Below the pieces are notes generated by a model, which saw only the letters and a list, made by a program, of their open reading frames with translations, was not told where the DNA came from and searched no databases. From positions 1-12,497 of the forward strand of contig JAFDJC010000086.1 in the NCBI GenBank assembly GCA_019307665.1: 12,497 bases of DNA, in the 5' to 3' direction. The translations under genes were made by a program, and so were the position numbers. This DNA is from Deltaproteobacteria bacterium (GTDB taxonomy: Bacteria; Desulfobacterota; Desulfobacteria; Desulfobacterales; SURF-7). Shown piece after piece: positions 6,823-12,497 of this stretch; within the stretch, counting starts at the first letter, position 1, and every line of letters starts with the position of its first letter.

Positions 6823-7839
6823 TTACTTGAACGGTGGCGAATACATCAGCCCGCCATCAGTCCAGAGAGCGTTCAAGCCGCGTTCGATGCCAAGCGGTGT
6901 ATTGACGCCGACATTTCTTTCAAATACTTCGCCGTAATTGCCGATTTGTTTGATGATGTTGTAGGCAAACTTCTCATCCAGCCCGAGGGCCTTGCCGTTG
7001 CCTGGGGTCACACCCAGAAAGCGCATTATCTTAGGATCTTTGCTCTTGAGCATTTTATCGACATTTTTAGACGTAATACCGAACTCCTCGGCGTTGATCA
7101 TGGCAAGCACCGAATAGTTGACGATATCCTTCCACTGGTTGTCACCATGGCGTACGACCGGTGCCAGAGGTTCCTTGGAGATGATTTCCGGCAGCATGAT
7201 GTAATCATTGGGGTTGGGAGCAACTGCACGATGCCCGGCCAGTTGAGATGCATCCGAGGTCAGGCAGTCGCATCTGCCGGCAAAAAAGGCTTTGGTCAGT
7301 TCCGCGGTGTTTTCAATGACCACAGGCTTCATTTTCATGTCATTGGCCCGGAAATAATCTGCCACGTTCAGCTCGGTTGTTGTCCCGGGGAGAACACATA
7401 CGGTGGCGCCGTCGAGTTCTTTAGCGTTTTTCACGCCCAGCTTTTTGGAAACCAGAAAACCCTGACCGTCGTAATAATTTACCTGACAGAAATCAAGGCC
7501 CAGTGCAGTATCGCGACTAAGTGTCTGTGTACAGTTACGCATCAGCACATCAATTTCACCGGACTGTAATGCGGTAAACCGTGTTTTTGCTGTCAAGGGC
7601 GTAAATTTCACCTTGTTGGCATCACCGAATACCGCAACGGCAACAGCCCTGGCCGTATCAACATCAAGTCCCTTCCAGACACCTTTTTCGTCGGGTTTTC
7701 CCCAACCAAACAGGTCTCCGTTTACTCCAGCCTGAATAAAACCTTTGGCTCTGACATCTTCAAGAGTACCTGCTGTGGCCATTCCAAAGGTAAGGCATAA
7801 TAGTACAATTGTTATAAAGCTTAATTTAATAAGTTTCAT
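6823..7839 (-). CDS. aapJ: General L-amino acid ABC transporter, periplasmic binding protein
   Basis: This 338-residue periplasmic solute-binding protein delivers amino acids to AapQM. A signal peptide is clear: MKLIKLSFITIVLLCLTFG with a cleavage site after ATA (21-23). The mature protein begins GTLEDVRAKGFIQAGVN, then carries the SBP_bac_3 signatures FGWGKPDEKGVWKGLDVDTARAVA (44-67) and the AapJ/BztA-type DVLMRNCTQTLSRDTALGLDF (97-117). I start at the ATG at 7839 because AAAGGAG lies at the right distance and the signal peptide begins there. The open frame runs upstream to a TTG at 7893, which would put charged residues before the signal peptide. It is the first gene of the four-gene operon. 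Confidence 0.93.
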   Translation of the reverse strand: MKLIKLSFITIVLLCLTFGMATAGTLEDVRAKGFIQAGVNGDLFGWGKPDEKGVWKGLDVDTARAVAVAVFGDANKVKFTPLTAKTRFTALQSGEIDVLMRNCTQTLSRDTALGLDFCQVNYYDGQGFLVSKKLGVKNAKELDGATVCVLPGTTTELNVADYFRANDMKMKPVVIENTAELTKAFFAGRCDCLTSDASQLAGHRAVAPNPNDYIMLPEIISKEPLAPVVRHGDNQWKDIVNYSVLAMINAEEFGITSKNVDKMLKSKDPKIMRFLGVTPGNGKALGLDEKFAYNIIKQIGNYGEVFERNVGVNTPLGIERGLNALWTDGGLMYSPPFK

Positions 7840-7901
7840 CTTTCTGTTCTCCTTTACAGTTAACGGGTTAACCTCCTGAGTCGAACAATACAACCGTCTA
7901 A

Positions 7902-7930
7902 ATTTTATGGGTTTTTCATATGCTTATCAA
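7902..7930 (-). promoter_or_regulatory. Promoter candidate of the aap operon
   Basis: On the minus strand TTGATA (7930-7925) lies 17 bases before TAAAAT (7907-7902). Transcription would start near 7895 and give a leader of about 56 bases. The leader contains two Shine-Dalgarno-like runs: AGGAGGT (7877-7871), with no start codon at a usable distance, and the true AAAGGAG just before aapJ. Between them is GTTAAC-CC-GTTAAC. Confidence 0.5.
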
Positions 7931-7999
7931 ACAAGCACGTTTTAGAAAGAATCTTCGCAGTATCAAGTGTGCTTGTGGTTCGCTTAATTCTGAAAAACT

Positions 8000-8013
8000 T
8001 TGACACCTGTCAA
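8000..8013. promoter_or_regulatory. Perfect palindrome upstream of the aap operon, operator candidate
   Basis: TTGACA and TGTCAA half-sites form a 14-base inverted repeat, TTGACACCTGTCAA, broken only at the two central bases. It lies about 70 bases upstream of the -35 box of the aap promoter candidate, in a gene-free stretch. A dimeric regulator of the transporter could bind here. TTGACA could also serve as a -35 box by itself, but I find no good -10 box at the matching distance on the minus strand. Confidence 0.3.
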
Positions 8014-8094
8014 CCAGCAGATAATATATTGAATTTTTTCTTTTTACATAAAGGCGTTACTTTTGCAAGCAGAAAGACTGGAGTGAAAATATCA

Positions 8095-8108
8095 GATCCG
8101 GATGGATC
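8095..8108 (-). terminator. Small hairpin at the end of rmuC, weak terminator candidate
   Basis: GATCC (8108-8104 on the minus strand) and GGATC (8099-8095) form a 5-bp stem with a 4-base loop. It starts within the rmuC stop codon and is followed by the U-rich TGATATTTTC. The stem is short, so terminator function is uncertain. The remaining 8014-8094 holds nothing else that I recognise. Confidence 0.25.
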
Positions 8109-9441
8109 ATCGTTCATCTGCTCCGATTGGTTCATCTGGGCCGTTACCAGGTTCTATTTTCCTTATGCTTGCTTCCGCAGGTAAGACTTCCTGAAAATCG
8201 TCGCCTTTTTTCAGGGAAATGCCGAGCTCCTTGAACTTTCTTGCAGATGAAAAAACCCTGCGCTCAAATGAACCGACAACCTGGTTGTATGTATTTGTAC
8301 TTTTTTCAAGGTCTCTGCCAAGTCTGTTCAGGTGCTGGGCCATCATGTTCAGTCTTTCAAAAAGTTCCTTTCCCAGCTCGCTGATGACTTTGGCATTTTC
8401 TGCCATTGTTTCCTGGTTCCAACCATGGGCAACTGCTTTAAGAAGTGAAATAAGCGTTGTCGGCGTGGCAAGAATTACCCCTTTTGCAGTGCCTTCTTCG
8501 ATCAGTGTGGGAATTTTTGCAAGAGCCGCGCTGAAAAAATTCTCGCCTGGAATAAAAAGAACAACAAACTCCGGCGCAGGCTGGAAGCCGGTCCAGTAAC
8601 TTTTCTGGCCCAGCGTCTGTATATGGATCTGCACATGTCTCGCATGGTCGGCAAGCTTTTCTTCGCGCTTTATTTCGTCTTTTGCTTCCAGGGCTTCAAG
8701 GTATGCGGCCAATGGTACTTTGGCATCAACGACAACCTGCCTGTTTCCCGGAAGCTTGACGATCATGTCCGGCCGCATGGCTCCATCTTCAGTGCGGGCT
8801 GTCTGCTGTTCAAAAAAGTCGCACCTGTTCTGCATACCGGAAAGCTCCGCAACCCGTTTCAGTGTCATCTCGCCCCAGCGGCCCCTGACATGAGGCACCT
8901 GCAGAGCGCTTGCAAGTTTACCGGTCTCTTTCTGCAGCTCTTTCTGGGAGGTGGTCAGGGTTTCTATATGTTTTGCAAGACCGCCGAAGGCTTTTTCACG
9001 GTCACGCTCCATTGTTGAAACATGCTGGTCATATTTGTCCAAAGTCTCTTTCAGGGGTTGTACAACATTGCTTACCGCCTTGTTTCTGGCGTCCAGATCT
9101 GTTTTGGCAGAATCGATATATTTGGACAAAGTTGTTTTTGCAAGATCCAGAAAAGATTCGTTACTTTCCTTCAATACGCCTGTCGAAACCGCTTTAAAGG
9201 CGTCTGTCATATCAGTTCTGATGTTTTCAAGCATCCGGTATCTCTCCCGGGCTGCCGCAAGATCTTTTGACGCCTCAAAATACTTCTCATTCAACGACGC
9301 CATGCTTTCTTTTGCCTTTTCAAGGTCTTTAACAAGCTGCGCCGCAACTGCAGTGTATCTCAACCTGGCGATTAACCAGCCAATGACAAAACCGGCCAGA
9401 GCCGCCGGAACAATATAGGCATATAAATTAATTACAGACAT
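8107..9441 (-). CDS. rmuC: RmuC-family DNA recombination protein
   Basis: This is a 444-residue RmuC-like protein. An N-terminal membrane anchor (about 7-27) is followed by a long charged coiled coil (about 35-175). The conserved RmuC domain follows, with RGRWGEMTLKRV (186-197), a PD-(D/E)XK-like core RPDMIV...VVVDAK (223-241) and the conserved GENFFSAAL and GVILATPTTLISLLKAVAHGW stretches. E. coli RmuC limits inversion of short palindromic repeats and is predicted to be a nuclease-fold protein; its biochemistry is poorly known. The first 10 bases (ATGTCTGTAA) overlap the end of moaC, and AGGGG lies 7 bases upstream. The gene should therefore be co-translated with the molybdenum cofactor genes. 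It is the last gene of that operon. Confidence 0.9.
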   Translation of the reverse strand: MSVINLYAYIVPAALAGFVIGWLIARLRYTAVAAQLVKDLEKAKESMASLNEKYFEASKDLAAARERYRMLENIRTDMTDAFKAVSTGVLKESNESFLDLAKTTLSKYIDSAKTDLDARNKAVSNVVQPLKETLDKYDQHVSTMERDREKAFGGLAKHIETLTTSQKELQKETGKLASALQVPHVRGRWGEMTLKRVAELSGMQNRCDFFEQQTARTEDGAMRPDMIVKLPGNRQVVVDAKVPLAAYLEALEAKDEIKREEKLADHARHVQIHIQTLGQKSYWTGFQPAPEFVVLFIPGENFFSAALAKIPTLIEEGTAKGVILATPTTLISLLKAVAHGWNQETMAENAKVISELGKELFERLNMMAQHLNRLGRDLEKSTNTYNQVVGSFERRVFSSARKFKELGISLKKGDDFQEVLPAEASIRKIEPGNGPDEPIGADER

Positions 9442-9908
9442 TTATATTCCCCTGATTTTCCGCCTGACTTCTCAAGCAGTTTGATATTCGTTATGATCAT
9501 CCCCCTGTCATGGGATTTGCACATATCATATATGGTCAGTGCACAGACAGAAGCAGCTGTCAGCGCCTCCATTTCCACACCGGTCCGGCCTTTAAGCCGT
9601 ACTTCCGACCTTATCCCGATACAACTGTTTTTTTCATCAGGTATAAAGTCGATACTCACGTAAGTAATATTCAGGGGATGACACATGGGAATCAGGTCGG
9701 CTGTCTTTTTTGCCGCCATTACCCCAGCAATACGCGCGGCCTCCAGAACATTCCCTTTTTTGACCCTATTATCCACAATCTTTTCAAAAGTGTCTCGATT
9801 CATGGCAACAGTTCCGCCTGCCACAGCAATCCGAAGCGTCGACTCTTTTTCAGTAACATCGACCATCCTGACGTTCCCTTTTTCATCAACATGCGTAAAT
9901 TCGGGCAT
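9432..9908 (-). CDS. moaC: Cyclic pyranopterin monophosphate synthase accessory protein MoaC
   Basis: This 158-residue cytoplasmic enzyme, acting after MoaA, converts the GTP-derived 3',8-cyclo intermediate to cyclic pyranopterin monophosphate, the first stable step of molybdenum cofactor synthesis. Family motifs are all present: GGTVAMNRDT (31-40), KKGNVLEAARIAGVMAAKKT (50-69), LIPMCHPL (72-79), GVEMEALTA (110-118) and DMCKS (128-132). D128 and K131 match the E. coli catalytic pair. Length is normal for the family. GGAGG (9918-9914) lies just before the start. It is separated from the upstream moaE-like gene by the repeat element and has its own promoter candidate. Its stop overlaps rmuC. 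Confidence 0.96.
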   Translation of the reverse strand: MPEFTHVDEKGNVRMVDVTEKESTLRIAVAGGTVAMNRDTFEKIVDNRVKKGNVLEAARIAGVMAAKKTADLIPMCHPLNITYVSIDFIPDEKNSCIGIRSEVRLKGRTGVEMEALTAASVCALTIYDMCKSHDRGMIITNIKLLEKSGGKSGEYKCL

Positions 9909-9934
9909 TAGGCCCTCCCAGTAAAATTGCCGGT

Positions 9935-9963
9935 TTTATAAAAAGTCAAAATTGTGATGGCAA
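9935..9963 (-). promoter_or_regulatory. moaC promoter candidate with its -35 box in the repeat edge
   Basis: On the minus strand TTGCCA (9963-9958) and TATAAA (9940-9935) are each one base from consensus and are separated by exactly 17 bases. The start point would be near 9928, about 20 bases before the moaC ATG, leaving room for GGAGG at 9918-9914. The -35 box falls in the terminal inverted repeat of the palindromic element (9956-10090). Confidence 0.5.
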
Positions 9964-10090
9964 AGTAAAAAGTTTAAGCCCGGCTTAAAATTGGGGCGCG
10001 CAAATCATGAGGAATGAGGCGTACTGATAGTACGTCGAATGAACTCAGGATGTAGCGCAACACAGAAATTGGACTTTTTAGGAAGCCATC
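9956..10090 (-). repeat. Palindromic repeat element, copy 2 (inverted relative to copy 1)
   Basis: This 135-base element is bounded by GATGGC (9956-9961) and GCCATC (10085-10090). Its reverse complement aligns along its whole length with copy 1 at 3314-3437. Shared blocks include TTCGACGTACTA at the centre, GATTTGCGCGCC in one arm, CATCCTGA in the other and CTTTGCCATCAC at the end. The copies differ by scattered substitutions and by about 11 extra bases here, which create the palindrome TTTAAGCCCGGCTTAAA (9973-9989). It begins 5 bases after the moaE-like stop and ends 48 bases before the moaC start, so it splits the operon. Confidence 0.85.
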
Positions 10091-10094
10091 ATAT

Positions 10095-10454
10095 TTACTC
10101 ATAATATTCGGTCTTGGTAGTAACAGTCGTTTTGACTGCATTAAGGGTATCTTCGAGCACCTGAATAACATTATCCCTTATATCACCTGCAACAGCCATC
10201 ACCATCACATCATCTCCTATGCTAAGATCCCTGTCCTCGGCAATCTCTATCAGTATTTCGATGATGCCCGGTCTGTCTTTATTCTCAAGGATAACCCGTT
10301 TAAGCTTTTCATGATCCACGGCCACCCTCAGCCCTGTCACCTTGCGGCCGTCCCTTGATGTACTCCTGACCACTCCATTGTGGCATAAAATCATTCCAGC
10401 CTTATGAAAATCAGGAAGTTGTTTTATTTTTGTTATCATGTTTGAAACATTCAT
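10095..10454 (-). CDS. Divergent MoaE-like protein (molybdopterin synthase large subunit family)
   Basis: This 119-residue protein is shorter than typical MoaE (about 150 residues). The core looks like MoaE: GMILCHNGVVRSTSRDGRKVTGL (20-42) corresponds to the GxVR region, with R30 at the E. coli R39 position. VMVMAVAGDIRDNVIQVLE (83-101) corresponds to the segment with E. coli H103-R104, but histidine is replaced by I92 and only R93 is kept. The usual HRxG motif is replaced by EDRDLS (73-78). K108 and K114 can be aligned with the active-site lysines K119 and K126. MoaE proteins add sulfur to cyclic pyranopterin monophosphate together with MoaD; no moaD is in the window. The ATG overlaps the mobA stop (ATGA), with GGGG upstream. 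Family assignment is good, catalytic equivalence unproved. Confidence 0.75.
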   Translation of the reverse strand: MNVSNMITKIKQLPDFHKAGMILCHNGVVRSTSRDGRKVTGLRVAVDHEKLKRVILENKDRPGIIEILIEIAEDRDLSIGDDVMVMAVAGDIRDNVIQVLEDTLNAVKTTVTTKTEYYE

Positions 10455-11059
10455 GTTTGCCCCTTTTTTATCATATTTTCCGCCACTTCAATGTCTTCAG
10501 GTGTATTAATGTTAAAAAACGACACCAGTTCAGGATCTTTTTTCCTCAACAGATCTTCCGGGATATTTTTTATGCGAAAATTTCTTATTGCGAGCTTGAT
10601 CTTCAGTTTTTCCTTTTTCAGGCTTTGCGCCATTGATGTCAGGCACTGTTTTGAGTATACGGCACAAAGCGGCTCAATCCCTTTTTCCGTCTCAGGAAGA
10701 ACAATATCGGTCTTTTCATCAATGCCGTCAAGAACAAGCTCCACAAGTTCCTTTTTAATAAACGGTGTATCACAGGCGGAAATAAAGGCATACCTGTTGG
10801 ATGCAATGGCAAGCCCTGTATGAATACCGGTCAAAGAACTCCTGACCGGATATATGTCTGTGGCTATCTTGACATCAAAGGCAAGGTAATCGATTGGATC
10901 ATTCGTGATAAGGATTATTTCATCAAAGAGTTCCCTGAACAGATCGTAAGTATAAGATAAAATAGTTTTTCCACCTATTTTTTCAAACGCCTTTTTAGCG
11001 CCTGAAAAGCGCGTATTCAGTCCACCGGCAAGAATAACTCCCGTACATTGATGTTCCAT
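10451..11059 (-). CDS. mobA: Molybdenum cofactor guanylyltransferase MobA
   Basis: This 202-residue cytoplasmic nucleotidyltransferase attaches GMP to Mo-molybdopterin to give the guanine dinucleotide cofactor of the DMSO-reductase enzyme family. The N-terminal GTP-binding loop reads ILAGGLNTRFSGAKKAF (9-25), matching LAGGxxxRxGxxK with K22 as the key lysine. It is followed by SLTGIHTGL (75-83), the metal-binding CDTPF (96-100), EPLCAVYSK (129-137) and FNINTPEDI near the C terminus. Length fits the family. The ATG at 11059 has AAAAGG 8 bases upstream. It is the first gene of the minus-strand operon mobA, moaE-like, moaC, rmuC; the stop overlaps the next start by 4 bases. Confidence 0.93.
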   Translation of the reverse strand: MEHQCTGVILAGGLNTRFSGAKKAFEKIGGKTILSYTYDLFRELFDEIILITNDPIDYLAFDVKIATDIYPVRSSLTGIHTGLAIASNRYAFISACDTPFIKKELVELVLDGIDEKTDIVLPETEKGIEPLCAVYSKQCLTSMAQSLKKEKLKIKLAIRNFRIKNIPEDLLRKKDPELVSFFNINTPEDIEVAENMIKKGQT

Positions 11060-11113
11060 GTAAGAACCTTTTGAAAAAACGACAAATTTTATTCACAATC
11101 TTCCATCTCTCCT

Positions 11114-11142
11114 GCTATAAAAAAAAGAGGTGTCAAAAGCAA
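11114..11142 (-). promoter_or_regulatory. Promoter candidate of the mobA operon
   Basis: On the minus strand TTGCTT (11142-11137) lies 17 bases before TATAGC (11119-11114). The leader to the mobA ATG at 11059 would be about 50 bases. A better -35 box, TTGACA, overlaps this stretch (11138-11133) but has no -10 box at a workable distance. Support is modest. Confidence 0.35.
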
Positions 11143-11287
11143 GGCAATTTAATGTAGACCCATAAAGATACACGGTAAATTCATGCTAATATTTAACCTG
11201 CTGAACCTGCGCAAGAATTTTCTGTCATTTTTAAGTAATCGAATACTGCCCGTATGCTAAAGTTGAGCTGTCGCATTTTCTGGGTAA

Positions 11288-11536
11288 CACTGCGTACATT
11301 TTTACTTTTACTTACTGGGTATGTTATCCCTTGTGGGCGGCCTGTATGTGTTTTACCTGACCTTGGAAAATTTTCGGGCAAAACCCATATCTGTTGATTC
11401 AATTCAGGCAGCGCCGCGCTCACTCTTAAAGGCAGTGATGCTCAATACGCTCAACCCCCACCCGTATCTTTTCTGGATGACTGTCGGCGACCTGCTGATG
11501 CTGAAACAAAGCCGGCAAAGTAAAAATACCTTCTAA
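11288..11536 (+). pseudogene. LysE/RhtB-family exporter fragment, broken at both ends
   Basis: The frame is open from the stop TAA at 11285-11287 to the stop at 11536. It includes MLSLVGGLYVFYLTLENFRAKP (from 11321) and PRSLLKAVMLNTLNPHPYLFWMTVG, which match the middle of LysE-type amino acid exporters (the GLYL..YL stretch and the LLNPHPYLFW motif). The N-terminal 100 or so residues, including the PGP motif, and the last transmembrane segments are absent. The sequence after VGDLLMLKQ diverges and stops. The rest of the 580-base gap between mobA and the flavodoxin gene (11060-11287 and 11537-11639) holds only the mobA leader and no other recognisable gene. This is best read as a decayed exporter gene with deletions on both sides. 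Confidence 0.7.
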
Positions 11537-11639
11537 TTCTTTACCACGCTTGAACTGTAAGCTATTTTGGGTTATTCATAATAGACTTAAGAATATTTTT
11601 TAATGTTGGATCTATTTTATTCATCAAAAAAGGTAAAAA

Positions 11640-12314
11640 ATGAAAATCCTCATGGCATACTTCTCCCGGACAGGCTATACGGAAAAGCTGGCTCAGGCTA
11701 TTGCCGACAAGCTTATTGCCAGGCGTCACAGCGTAGAATGGGAGGTGATCAAACCGGCTGTGTACTATTCATGGCTAAGGGAAATGGCACGAGACTGGCC
11801 CCGCTACCCTTCCATCGGACTATCTCTGCTGAGCAGTTCCTGGAGGAAACATCATATCAGGACATACAACCAGGTTGAAGAAGACATTCAGGCCCTGAAG
11901 TATCCCGATGTATCCCGATTCGACCGTATCTGTATCGGAGGCCCGAAATGGGGACAGATTTCTTATCCCATTGCCCGCTATCTCCAAACAGTTCGGGGTA
12001 TTCGGGGAAAAAAGGTGGGATCATTCGCCACATTTGGCGGCTCGCCCCTGAAAGCATTCGAGATAGATCTCATACAAAAACCCGTAATACAGCTCCTGGG
12101 CCGCATGGGAGCCGAGGTTATTGCCAACGCCTATGTGTCGAGCGCTTACCACGAAGCCAGCCTGATGCCGATGTTCAGGCTCGTGAGCCTGCTGAGATTC
12201 GGAAGGCATGTCGAACATTTCATACTCGGAAGCAAATATGCAGACACCAGGATACAAAATTTCTGTGAAGATCTGCTGAAAAACAAAGGAGGAAAAGCCG
12301 ATGCCCAAGTTTAG
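11640..12314 (+). CDS. Flavodoxin-fold protein
   Basis: This is a 224-residue flavodoxin-family protein. The N terminus MKILMAYFSRTGYTEKLA (1-18) is a first beta strand plus the FMN phosphate loop S9-R-T-G-Y-T14. CIGGPKWGQISYPIARYL (98-115) is the second flavin loop region, and GKKVGSFATFGG (123-134) a third strand and loop. The stretch 42-90 is a charged insertion not usual in small flavodoxins, so the protein is longer than the electron-carrier type (about 150 residues). It probably acts as a flavin-dependent reductase or electron carrier in the cytoplasm. AAAAAAGG (11626-11633) is a suitable ribosome binding site. A weak promoter candidate is TTGAAC (11550-11555) with TATTCA (11573-11578). 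Its end overlaps the next gene by 14 bases. Confidence 0.8.
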   Translation: MKILMAYFSRTGYTEKLAQAIADKLIARRHSVEWEVIKPAVYYSWLREMARDWPRYPSIGLSLLSSSWRKHHIRTYNQVEEDIQALKYPDVSRFDRICIGGPKWGQISYPIARYLQTVRGIRGKKVGSFATFGGSPLKAFEIDLIQKPVIQLLGRMGAEVIANAYVSSAYHEASLMPMFRLVSLLRFGRHVEHFILGSKYADTRIQNFCEDLLKNKGGKADAQV

Positions 12315-12497
12315 CGATACCGTCCTTTTCCATGTGTCGAAGTACAGCGACACGACCAAACAGGTAAAAAGATGTGTTTACGAGTCGGTTATAGATACCG
12401 GGTTTGCACCCCAGGTAGCACGGATTGCACAGGAGCTAGATGTTTCTGAGGATGTGATTCGAGAGAGTCTTTGGGACTTGGAAGGTGGGATCATTGT
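12301..12497 (+). CDS. Winged-helix-like protein, cut off by the window end
   Basis: 65 complete codons are visible, beginning MPKFSDTVLFHVSKYSD. After a short N-terminal extension, residues about 24-62 (RCVYESVIDTGFAPQVARIAQELDVSEDVIRESLWDLEG) have the helix pattern of a winged helix-turn-helix domain. The style vY..vi.tG.aP....iA..L.vs.d.v...L..L resembles the N-terminal domain of alkylmercury-lyase-like proteins as well as small regulators. Function cannot be decided without the remainder. AAAGGAGG (12285-12292) lies 8 bases before the ATG. The ATG sits inside the end of the flavodoxin gene in another frame, so the two are translationally coupled and likely work together. Confidence 0.65.
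   Translation, partial: MPKFSDTVLFHVSKYSDTTKQVKRCVYESVIDTGFAPQVARIAQELDVSEDVIRESLWDLEGGII

Noticed and set aside
7840..7893. TTG at 7893 as the start of aapJ
   Set aside because: It would place 18 mostly polar residues before a clear signal peptide. The ATG at 7839 has a well-spaced AAAGGAG.
8951..9418. Plus-strand open frame opposite rmuC
   Set aside because: It is antisense to the well-conserved RmuC coding region and shows no family features.
11193..11423. Minus-strand open frame in the gap before the flavodoxin gene
   Set aside because: It overlaps the LysE remnant antisense and its translation shows no recognisable domain.
12021..12359. Minus-strand open frame across the flavodoxin end
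   Set aside because: It is antisense to two coupled genes with clear ribosome binding sites and has no recognisable features.

Overview
The window looks like ordinary chromosome from a free-living Gram-negative bacterium of moderate, slightly AT-leaning base composition. A Desulfobacterota (Desulfobacteraceae-like, sulfate-reducing) host is my best guess. It rests on the unusual short MoaE-like protein beside mobA, the ferredoxin-style cysteine flavoprotein, the TSUP exporter and the general protein style. No rRNA or housekeeping marker is present to prove it. I see no CRISPR array, integrase, transposase or phage gene.

Left part, 1-3315, plus strand. The window opens on the 5' half of a tRNA-Arg(CCU) gene on the minus strand. 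It breaks off just after the anticodon loop but still has a good sigma-70-type promoter. Divergent from it are an iron-sulfur-flavoprotein-type reductase (221-958), a DinJ/RelB-YafQ toxin-antitoxin pair (1042-1572), an EamA/DMT transporter (1627-2544) and a TSUP (TauE/SafE) permease (2554-3315).

Middle part, 3483-7839, minus strand. This is a complete general L-amino-acid ABC transporter in the order aapJ-aapQ-aapM-aapP (binding protein, two permeases, ATPase). It has a promoter candidate before aapJ and a strong hairpin between aapJ and aapQ that could set a high binding-protein to permease ratio.

Right-middle part, 8107-11059, minus strand. A molybdenum cofactor cluster reads mobA, a divergent moaE-like gene, moaC and then rmuC. 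The genes overlap by 4 bases (mobA/moaE) and 10 bases (moaC/rmuC). Between moaE and moaC sits a palindromic repeat element.

Right end. Positions 11060-11639 are a decayed stretch holding a fragment of a LysE-family exporter. They are followed by a flavodoxin-fold protein (11640-12314) overlapping the start of a winged-helix-like protein cut off by the window end.

The most distinctive signal is a pair of inverted copies of an approximately 125-135 bp palindromic repeat (3314-3437 and 9956-10090), each bounded by GATGGC/GCCATC. One lies between convergent genes. The other lies inside the molybdenum cofactor operon, where its edge appears to supply the -35 box of a moaC promoter. I did not find a convincing new defence or biosynthetic system here; the repeat family, the split tRNA and the divergent MoaE are the points worth following.
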